Assembly (NCBI RefSeq): GCF_036226505.1
Contig: NZ_CP108484.1
Coordinates: forward strand, 6,882,001-6,946,000
Direction of reading: 5' to 3'
Length of the DNA stretch: 64,000 nt
From: Kitasatospora sp. NBC_01246
GTDB lineage: Bacteria > Actinomycetota > Actinomycetes > Streptomycetales > Streptomycetaceae
The notes beneath the pieces are model-generated. The model worked only from the letters and a program-made list of their open reading frames with translations. It made no database searches and was not told where the DNA came from. A program made the position numbers and the translations under genes. Below are positions 8,063-15,933 of the stretch, in pieces; within the stretch, counting starts at the first letter, position 1; every line of letters starts with the position of its first letter.

Positions 8063-8861
8063 GCTGGCCGAGTCTACCGAGCGCCGCCGGGGAGCGGATT
8101 CGCGCGGGGTCGGGGCACGGGGTGGGGGTGCGGTGCGCGGTGCCGGGCGGGGGCGCGGTGCGGGGGTGTGAGATGCGTCGCGGGAGCGTGGGGGCGGGCT
8201 TCGGTCCGGTGCCTCGCTACCGGGCCGTACCGGAGACCGTCCGCGGGCCCGGAACCGCCGGTGCCGGGCCCCGTACGGGGCGGCACCGGCAGCCTGGTGG
8301 CGGCCCGGCCGACCCTCACGGCCGGCCGCCCGTCCCAGCGCCTCCCGGGCCTGGCCACCGCAGCGTCGAGGTGGCCGGGCAGTGGCTCGGGGGAGCCGGA
8401 ATTCTTCATCAGTCGAACGCACGATTGAGCGGTTCTTGAGCGGGATCCGTGTTCGCGCGGTCGATGAAGATATTGCTTGGAGGTTTCCCCCACGTCAATC
8501 CCTCGATTGTGTTCACTTTCTGAACTGTCTCTTCCGAGTGGTCGGTGGCGCTCCGGTGGCGTGCGGGGCGACCGCCGGTCGCGTCCGGGCCCCGCCGGTC
8601 GTGATCGACGGTGATCCCGCACGCCCGGCGCGTACCTCCCCGGCAAGCGCCGGGCGCGTACCCCCGAGGCACCCGTGACGCGCGGCCGGTCGTGCACCAT
8701 CATTGATGCTCAGTCGTAACCGCTCCGGGCGGCCCCTGGTGCGGCGTCAGTTGACGCCGCACGATACGGTGGCAGCACACCAGGACGGTTGCGCGAAGGC
8801 CGTCTGTCACGGATAGTCTTCGCCTCACGGCCCTGGCGCCTCGTAGGGGTGGGAAAAACTG
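8063..8861. other. 799-base intergenic stretch, mostly without genes
   Basis: Between divergent genes. 8063-8390 is GC-rich and holds nothing I can support. 8395-8545 is distinctly lower in GC and contains a well-formed leftward promoter (separate entry) and a 35-codon leftward frame (GTG near 8513, stop near 8409) without a clear ribosome binding site. 8545-8860 shows only weak promoter-like sequence ahead of the 88-residue gene. Confidence 0.6.
8470..8498 (-). promoter_or_regulatory. sigma-70-type promoter, leftward
   Basis: On the minus strand TTGACG (8493-8498) and CAATAT (8470-8475) are separated by exactly 17 bases, in a local AT-rich patch. It would give the glycosyltransferase gene a leader of about 400 bases, or drive a small RNA. 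Confidence 0.5.
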
Positions 8862-9128
8862 ATGGAACACATGCAAGTGCGGTCCCGGCCCCGCGTGCCG
8901 GCGATCCAGTGCGGCGTCGGCGCGACCGGCCGTCGGATCGAGCGTCACCTGGCAGTGCTCGGCGCGCCCGCACTCCCGGCGGTGGACACCGCCGAGGCAC
9001 TCGGGTTGATAAGGGAACTGACGCCGCGCGGCTCCAGTGCCCCGACCGAGCCGCGTCGCCATGCGCGGGTGTCGCTGCTGGCGCCGCTGCGCCGGCTGCG
9101 GCGGAGCCTGTTCGGCGGTCGCGGCTAG
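8862..9128 (+). CDS. conserved small actinobacterial protein
   Basis: An 88-residue basic protein. The segment RPRVPAIQCGVGATGRRIER (about residues 7-26), followed by HLAVLG, resembles a small hypothetical protein I recall from many Streptomyces genomes; no function is known. The C-terminus is very Arg-rich (LLAPLRRLRRSLFGGRG). ATG 8862 is chosen; ATG 8871 is an alternative. No signal peptide, membrane segment or metal motif is seen. It is followed by a gap of 250 bases before the YjbQ-family gene. Confidence 0.7.
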   Translation: MEHMQVRSRPRVPAIQCGVGATGRRIERHLAVLGAPALPAVDTAEALGLIRELTPRGSSAPTEPRRHARVSLLAPLRRLRRSLFGGRG

Positions 9129-9380
9129 GGCCTCAAGCCCTCGCGCCCACCGGCATCCGACCCGGCGGACCTCAGGGACCGTCGGGTCTTCGGCGTACCC
9201 GGGGTCCTTCGGCCGACCTCGGGCTCCTTGGGTCCAAGCCCTTGGGCCCAAACCGGGCCCGTGGCCGGCCGCCCGGTCGGGAGCAGCCCGAAGTCCACCC
9301 TGCGGCCCCCTGCCCCCACCAGCACGGCGAGTCGGCGAGGCGGGCCCCGGTGCCCCCGGCGGTACGTGAGGATGGCGTTC

Positions 9381-9818
9381 ATGGCGGACAACATCCACTC
9401 CACGCCCTTCCACACCACCACCTTCGAGATCACCACGGGCAGCCACGAGGTCGCCCTCGACATCACCGACCGCTGCGCCGAGTTCCTGAACGACCGGGCA
9501 GCCGGCCGTGACGGCCTGCTCAACGTCTTCGTGCCGCACGCCACGGCCGGAATCGCCGTGCTGGAGACCGGCTCGGGCAGCGACGACGACCTCCTCACGA
9601 CGCTGCGCGAACTGCTTCCCGCCGACGACCGCTGGCGTCACCGGCACGGCAGCCCGGGTCACGGCCGCGACCACGTCGTCCCGGGCCTGGTCGCCCCGCA
9701 CGCCACCCTGCCCGTGATCGGCGGCCAACTGGCGCTCGGCGTCTGGCAGTCCGTCGTCCTGATCGACACCAACCGAGACAACCCGCGCCGGACGGTCCGG
9801 CTCTCCTTCCTGGGCTGA
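9381..9818 (+). CDS. YjbQ/UPF0047-family enzyme
   Basis: A 145-residue single-domain protein of the YjbQ (UPF0047) family, sometimes described as having secondary thiamine phosphate synthase activity; the true role is unclear. Family marks are NVFVPHATAGIAVLE (about residues 49-63), a conserved HGSPGH/HVVPGLVAPHA segment around 90-115 and LGVWQSVVLID near the end. The conserved His and Glu are present. GTGAGGATG lies upstream; ATG 9372, three codons earlier, is an alternative start. It is convergent with the DUF1990 gene. Confidence 0.9.
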   Translation: MADNIHSTPFHTTTFEITTGSHEVALDITDRCAEFLNDRAAGRDGLLNVFVPHATAGIAVLETGSGSDDDLLTTLRELLPADDRWRHRHGSPGHGRDHVVPGLVAPHATLPVIGGQLALGVWQSVVLIDTNRDNPRRTVRLSFLG

Positions 9819-9837
9819 CCGGCCCGCACCCCGGCCC

Positions 9838-10030
9838 GGCCGTCCCGCCGGGGGCCTGTGGCGTGGCCTCCGGTGGGGTGGCCGGCTGCGGTCGTGGTCG
9901 GCGGGTCGGCGGGTCGGCTATCGGGTGGCTGCGCGGCCGTCGGTCCGGCCGGGGGCGGGGAGGATCGGTGCGGCCGTCGGCCCGGCCGTCCTGCCGGGGG
10001 CCTGTGGCGTGGCTTCCGGTGGGGTGGCCG
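9838..10030. repeat. 47-bp direct repeat pair straddling a stop codon
   Basis: Near-identical 47-base copies at 9838-9884 and 9984-10030 (two differences seen). The second copy lies within the 3' end of the DUF1990 gene and the first just past its stop, so the gene's Pro/Thr/Ala-rich tail seems to have grown by duplication. Confidence 0.75.
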
Positions 10031-10604
10031 CCCCGGTGGGGGAGGCCGCCGTGGCGACGGCGGCGAGGTAGCGCTCGATGGCCAGGTACTGGCAGAGCAC
10101 CGCCACCGGGCGGCCGAGCCGCGCGTACCAGGAGGCGAGCCGGGCGAACGCGGTCACCTCGAACCAGACCTCGCCCGCGGTGTCCATGGTCACCAGGAAC
10201 GCCTCCTCGCCGCACTCCGGGTGCCCGGGGAGGGTGCCGTAGGCGAAGCCGATCCGGTCCGGCTCGTCCACCGTCCACACCACCCGGCAGGGGATCACCA
10301 GCCGGGGCCGCCGCAGCCCGGGCAGGCTCAGCCGCAGCAGGATGGTCGCGCCCTCCTCGGCCGGCGCGTACGGATGGACGGCGAAGCCGCTGCCCAGCTG
10401 GCTGCCCCAGCCGAGTACGTACCGCCCGGCCCGCTCCAGGACGTCGGGACCGTGCCCGAGGTGGATCCGCCGCCGGAGCTGGGCGTAGCCCTCGGGGAGC
10501 CGGGCCTCGCGGGTGGCGCCCACCTCCGGGTAGGTCGGGGCGGCAGCGCGAGCGGCGAGCAACCGCCGGTGGAGCGAGGCGGGGGAGGCGGAGGAGGCGG
10601 GCAT
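9918..10604 (-). CDS. DUF1990 family protein
   Basis: A 228-residue protein of the DUF1990 family, widespread in actinobacteria and without an established activity. The core covers about residues 15-185, with YAQLRRRIHLGHGPDVLERA, YVLGWGSQLGSGFAV and IGFAYGTLPGHPECGEEAF. The start at 10604 has GTGAGG 3 bases upstream; the open frame continues to 11012 but is low-complexity. The last 40 residues are Pro/Thr/Ala-rich and partly encoded by a direct repeat. No membrane segment or signal peptide is seen. Confidence 0.88.
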   Translation of the reverse strand: MPASSASPASLHRRLLAARAAAPTYPEVGATREARLPEGYAQLRRRIHLGHGPDVLERAGRYVLGWGSQLGSGFAVHPYAPAEEGATILLRLSLPGLRRPRLVIPCRVVWTVDEPDRIGFAYGTLPGHPECGEEAFLVTMDTAGEVWFEVTAFARLASWYARLGRPVAVLCQYLAIERYLAAVATAASPTGAATPPEATPQAPGRTAGPTAAPILPAPGRTDGRAATR

Positions 10605-10856
10605 GCGCCTCACGGTAACCGGACCCGGCCGTCGGGACGGGGGGTGGGGGTGGCGGACGGGTCGCCCGTCCTGGCACTCGCGGCGCCTCGGGTCCGTCCG
10701 GCCGGGCCCGGGCGTCGCGGGTACCGGTTCGGTAGCTCCGCCCGCCCGGCCGCCGGTGCCTCGGCCTCGCCGGCGGGGCCGTCCGCCCAGCGCTCCGGGC
10801 CCGTCCGGCCGGGGCCGGCCTTGCCGAGGGGTGGGGGCGCGGAGTATCAAGGCCGC

Positions 10857-11078
10857 ATGAGCGAAGCGGTGAAGAACGAAACGGACCCGGTCTGCGCACT
10901 CGCCCCCGGTGGCACCGGGCCGGAGGCCGCCCTGGCGCACGACCCGGAGCTGACCGGGCCGCGCGCGGACTGCGTGCTGTGCGGGGAGCCGACCGAACTG
11001 CCCGCCGACCACCCCGGTGTCACGCTCTGCCCGGTCTGCACCTGGCAGCAGGCGCAGCGGATCGCCTGCTCCGGCTGA
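10857..11078 (+). CDS. small protein with paired CxxC motifs
   Basis: A 73-residue protein. The C-terminal half has CVLCGEPTELP and then CPVCTW, that is CxxC-x15-CxxC, the spacing of a treble-clef or zinc-ribbon fold. The N-terminal 35 residues look disordered. TATCAA (10844-10849) lies 7 bases before the ATG, so the message may be leaderless. Function unknown; zinc binding is inferred from the motif only. Confidence 0.75.
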   Translation: MSEAVKNETDPVCALAPGGTGPEAALAHDPELTGPRADCVLCGEPTELPADHPGVTLCPVCTWQQAQRIACSG

Positions 11079-11144
11079 CGGAGCGCACCCGACCGGGCCC
11101 GGAGCGGCCGTGGCGCCCGGGCCCCGCGGTCCCCGGGCCTCCCC

Positions 11145-14100
11145 TCAGGCGTCCTCCCGCCCGGCGAGGGCGAGGGTGGAGCCCCGGCGGCCCTTGCGGA
11201 CCATCAGCTGCGCCGGGATCCGGCTCCTCAGATCGGCGACGTGACTGACGATGCCGACCGCGCGGTCCCGCTCGCGCAGGCCGTCGAGGACGTCCATCAC
11301 CTCTTCCAGTGCCTGCTCGTCCAGCGTGCCGAAACCCTCGTCGATGAAGAGCGTGTCCAGCGGCATGCCACCGGCCTCGTCGGTGACCACGTCGGCGAGA
11401 CCGAGCGCCAGGGCGAGCGAGGCGAAGAAGCTCTCGCCGCCGGAGAGCGTCGAGGTGTCCCGCTCGGTGCCGGTCCAGGCGTCCACCACCCGCAGCGCGA
11501 GGCCCGAGCGCTTGTTGCCGGTGCCCCGGCCGTCGCTGTGGACCAGGGTGTACCGGCCGCCCGACATCCGTACCAGGCGGGCGCTCGCCGCCGCCGCCAC
11601 CTGCTCCAGCCGGGCCGCCAGGACGTACGACTCCAGCCGCATCCGCAGCCGGTTCTCGGTGGAGGTGCCGGCGGCGACGGAGGCCAGCCGGTTGATCCGG
11701 GCGTACCGGTCCAGGGCCGGGGCCAGTGACGCGGCCAGCTCCGCCAGCTGCCGACCGATCCCGGCCAGTGCCGTGCAGCGCGCCTGCGCCGCCTCGTGGC
11801 CGGCGTGCGCCCGGCGGAGCCGGTCGGTGGCCGCCAGGAGGTCGGCCTGGGTGCCGGGCAGATCGGCCGGCGGGCGGCCGGCGGCCTCGGCCAGCTCGGG
11901 CCGGGCCAGCTCCCGCTCCGCCGCGGCCAGTGCCGAGCGGTGCCGGGTCAGCCGGGCCTCCAGCCGCTCGCGTTCCTCCCGGGGTAGCAGGACGGCCGTC
12001 GCCTCCTCCGGGCTCGGGAACCCGGCCGCGACGGCTGCCCCGGCCAGCTCGTCCTCGGCCTTCTTCCGTTGCAGCGCCGCGTCCGTGCAGGCCCGGGCCG
12101 CTCCGGCGAGTGCCGCCACGCTCCCGGCGAGGCCGGCCAGCGCCGAGGCCCGGGCGGACACCGACGCCGCGTCGCCCCGGGCCGCGGTCACCCGGCGGGT
12201 CAGCTCCTCCTGCTCGCTGCCGAGGGTCTGGATCCGGGCGGTCAGGGCGGCGGTGCGCTCACCGGCGTCGCGCAGTGCGGCGAGCTGGCGGGCCTGGTCC
12301 TGGGCCAGGCGTTCCAGCTCCCGGGTGACCGGGTCGAGGCCCTCCGCGGCCCGCAGCGCCTCGCGGTGCTCGCGCTCCAGCGCGCCCAGCGCCTCGGCCA
12401 GGGCCGCGACGCTCTCCGGCCCGGCCGCCCCGGCGGCGGTCGCCTCGCTCACCCGCAGGCCCGCCAGCTCCCGCTCGGCGGTGTCGGCCGCCTGCTCGGC
12501 CCGCGCCTGGGCGGTCCGGGCGGCGTCCTCCTCCTCCGCGCCGACCTGGCCGCTCGCCGGGAGGGCCGGCTCCGGGTGCTCGGGCGATCCGCAGACCCGG
12601 CAGGCCTCGCCCGACCGCAGCTGCGCCGCCAGCTCGGCGGCCATGCCGGTCAGTCGGCGCTCGCGGACGTTCTGGCTGTGCTCGCGGGCGTCGAGCGCCT
12701 CGGTGCGCAGGGTGAGCGCCCGGGGCTCGGCCACGGCGATCGATGCCCGCAGCTCGTCCCGGCGGCGGGCGGCGGCCAGCCGCCCGGCCAGCTCGGCCTG
12801 CCGGACGTCCAGCTGCTCGACCCGGGCACCCGCGGCCCGGGCGGCGGACTGCTCCTCCTGGAGCGTGGCGAGCCGGCCGTCGAAGTCGGCCAGCCAGTCG
12901 GCGGCCTCCTCGGCCAGCTCCTCGGCGCGCCGCCGGTCGGCCTCCAGCGACGCCTGCTCGCGGCGGAACTCCGCACAGCGCCGCTCCTCGGCCCGGGCCG
13001 TCTCCAGCCGGACCACCTCGGCCCGCAGCCGGTGCTCGGCCGCCGCCAGCTCCTCGGCCTCCGCGCGGGCCAGCGCCGGGCCCTCGCCGTCCGGGGCGCC
13101 GGCCAGCGCGGCGCGCTGGCGGCGCTCCTCCTCGTGGGCCGCCCGGTGGGCGGCCTCGGCGGCTTCGCGCAGGTGCAGCAGCGACTCCACCCCGACGGCC
13201 GCCCGGGCGGCCGTCAGCCTGGCGGAGTCACGCTCCATCGCCGGTGCGCCCTCGGCGAGGCGGGCCGCCTCCAGGGCGGCCTCGCGGTGGCGGCGCTGCC
13301 GACCGGCCAGCTCCTCCGCGTTCCCCCGGTCCGCCTGGGCCCGGCGATGGCCGGCCTCGGCGCCGGCCAGCGCGGCCTCGGCGACGGCGAGCTGCTCGGC
13401 GGCGCCGCCGCGCAGGATCGCGGCCCAGCCGAGCACCCCGGCGGTGAGGTCCGCGGCGGCGTGCGCCGACTCCTCCTCGGCGGGCACCCAGCCGGCGGCG
13501 GGCTCGGCCTGCGGACCGGCCGCCTGCTCGGCCTTGCTGGCCAAGTCCCGCAGGCGCCGGCGGCCGGACTGGACGGCGGCCTCCTGGGAACGCCGCTGCT
13601 CGGCCAGCCAGGCCTCGACGTGCTGGAACCGCTCGGTGTCGAACAGTCGCCTGAGCAGCTTGCCGCGCTCCTCGGAGTCGCCGCGCAGGAAGCGGGCGAA
13701 GTCCCCCTGCGGGAGCAGCACCACCTGGCAGAACTGCTCCCGGCTCATCCCGATCTGCCGGTGGATCTCCTCCCCGGCCTCCTGGTGCGACTTGCTGACC
13801 GCCCGCCAGCCCGGCGTGCCGTCGCCGCTGTCGGCGGCCCACTCGCGCAGCAGCGTCTGGGCGCGTTCGACGGTCGTCCCCCGGCCGACCTTCTTGGGGC
13901 GCAGTTGCTCGGGCAGCCGGGTGATCTCCAACCGCCGCCCGCCGAGCGTCAGCTCCAGCCGGACCTGGGTGAGCCGCAGCGGTTCGGCGTGGTCGCTGCG
14001 CAGCCGGCTGGCCCGCCTGGCGCCGGGCACCTCGCCGTAGAGGGCGAAGCAGACGGCGTCCAGCACACTGCTCTTGCCCGCGCCGGTGGCCCCGCGCAGC

Positions 14101-14195
14101 AGGAAGAGACCGCCGGAGGCGAGCGCGTCGAAGTCCACCGTCTCGGTGCCGGCGAACGGTCCGAAGGCGGTGACGGTGAGGCTGTGGAGTCTCAT
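11145..14195 (-). CDS. sbcC: exonuclease SbcC, ATPase subunit
   Basis: A 1016-residue SMC-like ATPase, partner of SbcD in the Mre11/Rad50-type nuclease that opens hairpins and trims double-strand ends. Walker A is RGATGAGKSS (about residues 34-43), with QVVLLPQGDFARFL after it. Two long Ala/Glu/Arg-rich coiled coils flank a zinc hook, CRVC, near residue 530. The C-terminal ATPase half has TLSGGESFFASLALALGLAD and LDTLFIDEGFGTLD. The ATG overlaps the SbcD stop by four bases. It is controlled with sbcD by the promoter at 15370-15392. Confidence 0.97.
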   Translation of the reverse strand: MRLHSLTVTAFGPFAGTETVDFDALASGGLFLLRGATGAGKSSVLDAVCFALYGEVPGARRASRLRSDHAEPLRLTQVRLELTLGGRRLEITRLPEQLRPKKVGRGTTVERAQTLLREWAADSGDGTPGWRAVSKSHQEAGEEIHRQIGMSREQFCQVVLLPQGDFARFLRGDSEERGKLLRRLFDTERFQHVEAWLAEQRRSQEAAVQSGRRRLRDLASKAEQAAGPQAEPAAGWVPAEEESAHAAADLTAGVLGWAAILRGGAAEQLAVAEAALAGAEAGHRRAQADRGNAEELAGRQRRHREAALEAARLAEGAPAMERDSARLTAARAAVGVESLLHLREAAEAAHRAAHEEERRQRAALAGAPDGEGPALARAEAEELAAAEHRLRAEVVRLETARAEERRCAEFRREQASLEADRRRAEELAEEAADWLADFDGRLATLQEEQSAARAAGARVEQLDVRQAELAGRLAAARRRDELRASIAVAEPRALTLRTEALDAREHSQNVRERRLTGMAAELAAQLRSGEACRVCGSPEHPEPALPASGQVGAEEEDAARTAQARAEQAADTAERELAGLRVSEATAAGAAGPESVAALAEALGALEREHREALRAAEGLDPVTRELERLAQDQARQLAALRDAGERTAALTARIQTLGSEQEELTRRVTAARGDAASVSARASALAGLAGSVAALAGAARACTDAALQRKKAEDELAGAAVAAGFPSPEEATAVLLPREERERLEARLTRHRSALAAAERELARPELAEAAGRPPADLPGTQADLLAATDRLRRAHAGHEAAQARCTALAGIGRQLAELAASLAPALDRYARINRLASVAAGTSTENRLRMRLESYVLAARLEQVAAAASARLVRMSGGRYTLVHSDGRGTGNKRSGLALRVVDAWTGTERDTSTLSGGESFFASLALALGLADVVTDEAGGMPLDTLFIDEGFGTLDEQALEEVMDVLDGLRERDRAVGIVSHVADLRSRIPAQLMVRKGRRGSTLALAGREDA

Positions 14196-15361
14196 CGGGG
14201 CAGCTCCGCCTTGCGGTCGTCGCTCTCCCGGACGGTCTCGAAGCCCTCGCGCAGCCAGCCGAGCTCGTCCGCGTCCGGCTCGGCGCCGGGGCGCACGTGC
14301 CGCAGGAAGCCCTCGGCGATCTCCAGGTCCGCCCGGCCGCTGACCCGGGCCGCGTACGAGGGGGAGGCGGTGGCCTCGCTCTCCTCGGGATCGAAGAGCA
14401 GCTGCAGGGTGTGCGGGAAGCGCCGGCGCAGCTGCTCCATCGGCTCGGCCGGTCGGCCGGGGTCGGTCAGGGTGGCCTGGACCCAGGACCGCTCGTGCTC
14501 GGCGTGCTCCGGGGCGGTCAGCAGCTGGTCGAGGCGGCCGCGCAGGCGGGCCAGCGGTCGCGGCCGCGGGCAGTCGATCCGCTCGGCGGCGACCGAGCCG
14601 TCCGCCGCGAGGTCGACCAGCCACATGGTCTTGCGGTGGGTGGCCTCGGAGAAGGAGTAGGCGAGCGGCGAGCCGCTGTAGCGAAGGTGCGGGGCGAGCG
14701 TCTGGCAGCCGTGCAGGTGGCCCAGCGCGGCGTAGTCCACCCCGTCGAAGACGGACGCTGGGACGGAGGCGACTCCGCCGACCGCGATGTCCCGCTCGCT
14801 GTCGCTGGGTGCGCCGCCGGTGACGAAGGCGTGTGCCAGCACCACCGACCTGGTGCCCGCGGGGCGGCTCGCGAGGTCGGCCCGGACGGCGTCCATCGCC
14901 GCGCCGAGCACCGCCGCGTGGCCGCCGCGCGCCAGCCCGAAGCGCTCCCGGACCAGCGTCGGCTCCAGGTAGGGCAGTCCGTAGACGGCGACCGGCCCGT
15001 GCTCGTCGGCCAGCAGGACCGGCACCGCGCACTCGCCCGGGTCGGTCCGCAGGTGGACGCCGGCCCGGCCGATCAGGCCCGCGCCCACCCCGAGCCGGCG
15101 GGCCGAGTCGTGGTTGCCGCTGATGAACACCGTCGGCACGCCCAGGTCGGCCAGCCGGTGCAGCACGTCGTCGAACAGGGCGACCGCCTCCAGACCGGGC
15201 AGCGCGCGGTCGTACACGTCGCCGGCGACGAGCACGGCGTCGACGCGCTCGGCCCGGACCACCGCCACGAGGTGGTCCAGGAAGGCGCGCTGGGCGTCGT
15301 GCAGGCTCTCCCGGTGGAAGGAGCGCCCGAGATGCCAGTCGGAGGTATGCAGCAGTCGCAT
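14192..15361 (-). CDS. sbcD: exonuclease SbcD, nuclease subunit
   Basis: A 389-residue Mre11-type metallophosphoesterase. The five metal-binding motifs are visible: HTSDWHLG (5-12), GDVYDR, SGNHDS, a His in LAHAFV and GHLHG. It forms the endo/exonuclease with SbcC, encoded next with a 4-base overlap. The ATG at 15361 is only 8 bases from TATGGT (15370-15375), so transcription probably begins at or next to the start codon, though GGGGACC could also serve as a binding site. The promoter carries the DNA-damage motif TTGTCAGTG. Confidence 0.97.
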   Translation of the reverse strand: MRLLHTSDWHLGRSFHRESLHDAQRAFLDHLVAVVRAERVDAVLVAGDVYDRALPGLEAVALFDDVLHRLADLGVPTVFISGNHDSARRLGVGAGLIGRAGVHLRTDPGECAVPVLLADEHGPVAVYGLPYLEPTLVRERFGLARGGHAAVLGAAMDAVRADLASRPAGTRSVVLAHAFVTGGAPSDSERDIAVGGVASVPASVFDGVDYAALGHLHGCQTLAPHLRYSGSPLAYSFSEATHRKTMWLVDLAADGSVAAERIDCPRPRPLARLRGRLDQLLTAPEHAEHERSWVQATLTDPGRPAEPMEQLRRRFPHTLQLLFDPEESEATASPSYAARVSGRADLEIAEGFLRHVRPGAEPDADELGWLREGFETVRESDDRKAELPR

Positions 15362-15369
15362 GGTCCCCG

Positions 15370-15392
15370 ACCATAACGTCCGGCACTGACAA
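15370..15392 (-). promoter_or_regulatory. RecA-NDp/PafBC-type DNA-damage promoter for sbcDC
   Basis: On the minus strand TTGTCAGTG (15384-15392), 8 bases, TATGGT (15370-15375). This matches the actinobacterial RecA-independent DNA-damage promoter TTGTCRGTG-N8-TANNNT, activated by PafBC in mycobacteria. The match is exact and it sits directly before sbcD. Confidence 0.85.
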
Positions 15393-15453
15393 CGCGGGCC
15401 GGATCGGCCGTCACACCCGTCCTCGGGGGCTCCGGCCGATCGCTCAGGGTGCG

Positions 15454-15476
15454 TTGTCAGTGACGGTGTGTATGTT
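15454..15476 (+). promoter_or_regulatory. RecA-NDp/PafBC-type DNA-damage promoter, rightward
   Basis: TTGTCAGTG (15454-15462), 8 bases, TATGTT (15471-15476): a second exact match to TTGTCRGTG-N8-TANNNT, facing away from the sbcDC copy. Together they form a 12-base inverted repeat (GCGTTGTCAGTG) 55 bases apart. It points at the gene starting at 15533. Confidence 0.85.
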
Positions 15477-15532
15477 CTCGATCGCCGGCCGCTCCGAGCC
15501 CGGGGCGGCGGCACGAGCCCCTGGGAGGACCC

Positions 15533-15933
15533 ATGTCCGTGCTGTCCCCGTATGACGACGGCCGCCGCGCGGTCGGGTCCATCCTGCCCGGATCCGTGCC
15601 CGTGCCTGTCCTGTCGGCGTCCGCCGTGCCTGAGCCGGTCGGGCGGGACCGGCCCGGGCGCCCGGCGGCCGGTGGGCGCGCCCGGCGCGCGATGCGGCGC
15701 GTGGCAGCTGCGGGAGCGCCGCCGCCGGCGCGTGTTCGGTCCGGGCCGGGGCCGGGCGGCCCGTTCGCTGCGGCGGCCCGCCCGGTGGTCCCTCCGGCGG
15801 TCCGCCGGGTGGCCCCTCGTCGGGCGGCCGGGGCGGTGGCCGCGGCCCGGGGGGTCGGGCGGCCGGTGGGGGAGGCGGGGTCGGGCCGGGCGGCCCCGGC
15901 GTCCGGGCGCGGCAGCGGGGCGGCTCGCGCGGT
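15533..15933 (+). pseudogene. out-of-frame N-terminus of the DNA-damage-linked gene
   Basis: ATG 15533 has a good binding site (GGGAGG, 5-6 bases upstream) and opens with MSVLSPYDDGRRAVGSILPG, followed by a Pro/Ala/Arg-rich linker. The conserved-looking downstream protein lies in a different frame. That other frame is open from 15634 but has no ATG, GTG or TTG until 15934. The simplest reading is one gene split by an indel in the GC-rich linker between about 15634 and 15900, either real or a sequencing error. Confidence 0.5.

Noticed and set aside
8409..8672. Leftward 87-codon frame in the low-GC patch
   Set aside because: The last 45 codons look protein-like, but there is no suitable start with a binding site; a promoter or small RNA explains the low GC equally well.
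11251..14040. Rightward 929-codon Ser/Ala/Arg-rich frame
   Set aside because: It lies antisense to sbcC, whose motifs are unambiguous; the composition is that of a shadow frame.
15451..15476. LexA/SOS box in the sbcD intergenic region
   Set aside because: No GAAC-N4-GTTC-type dyad is present; the TTGTCAGTG-N8-TANNNT motif explains the region.
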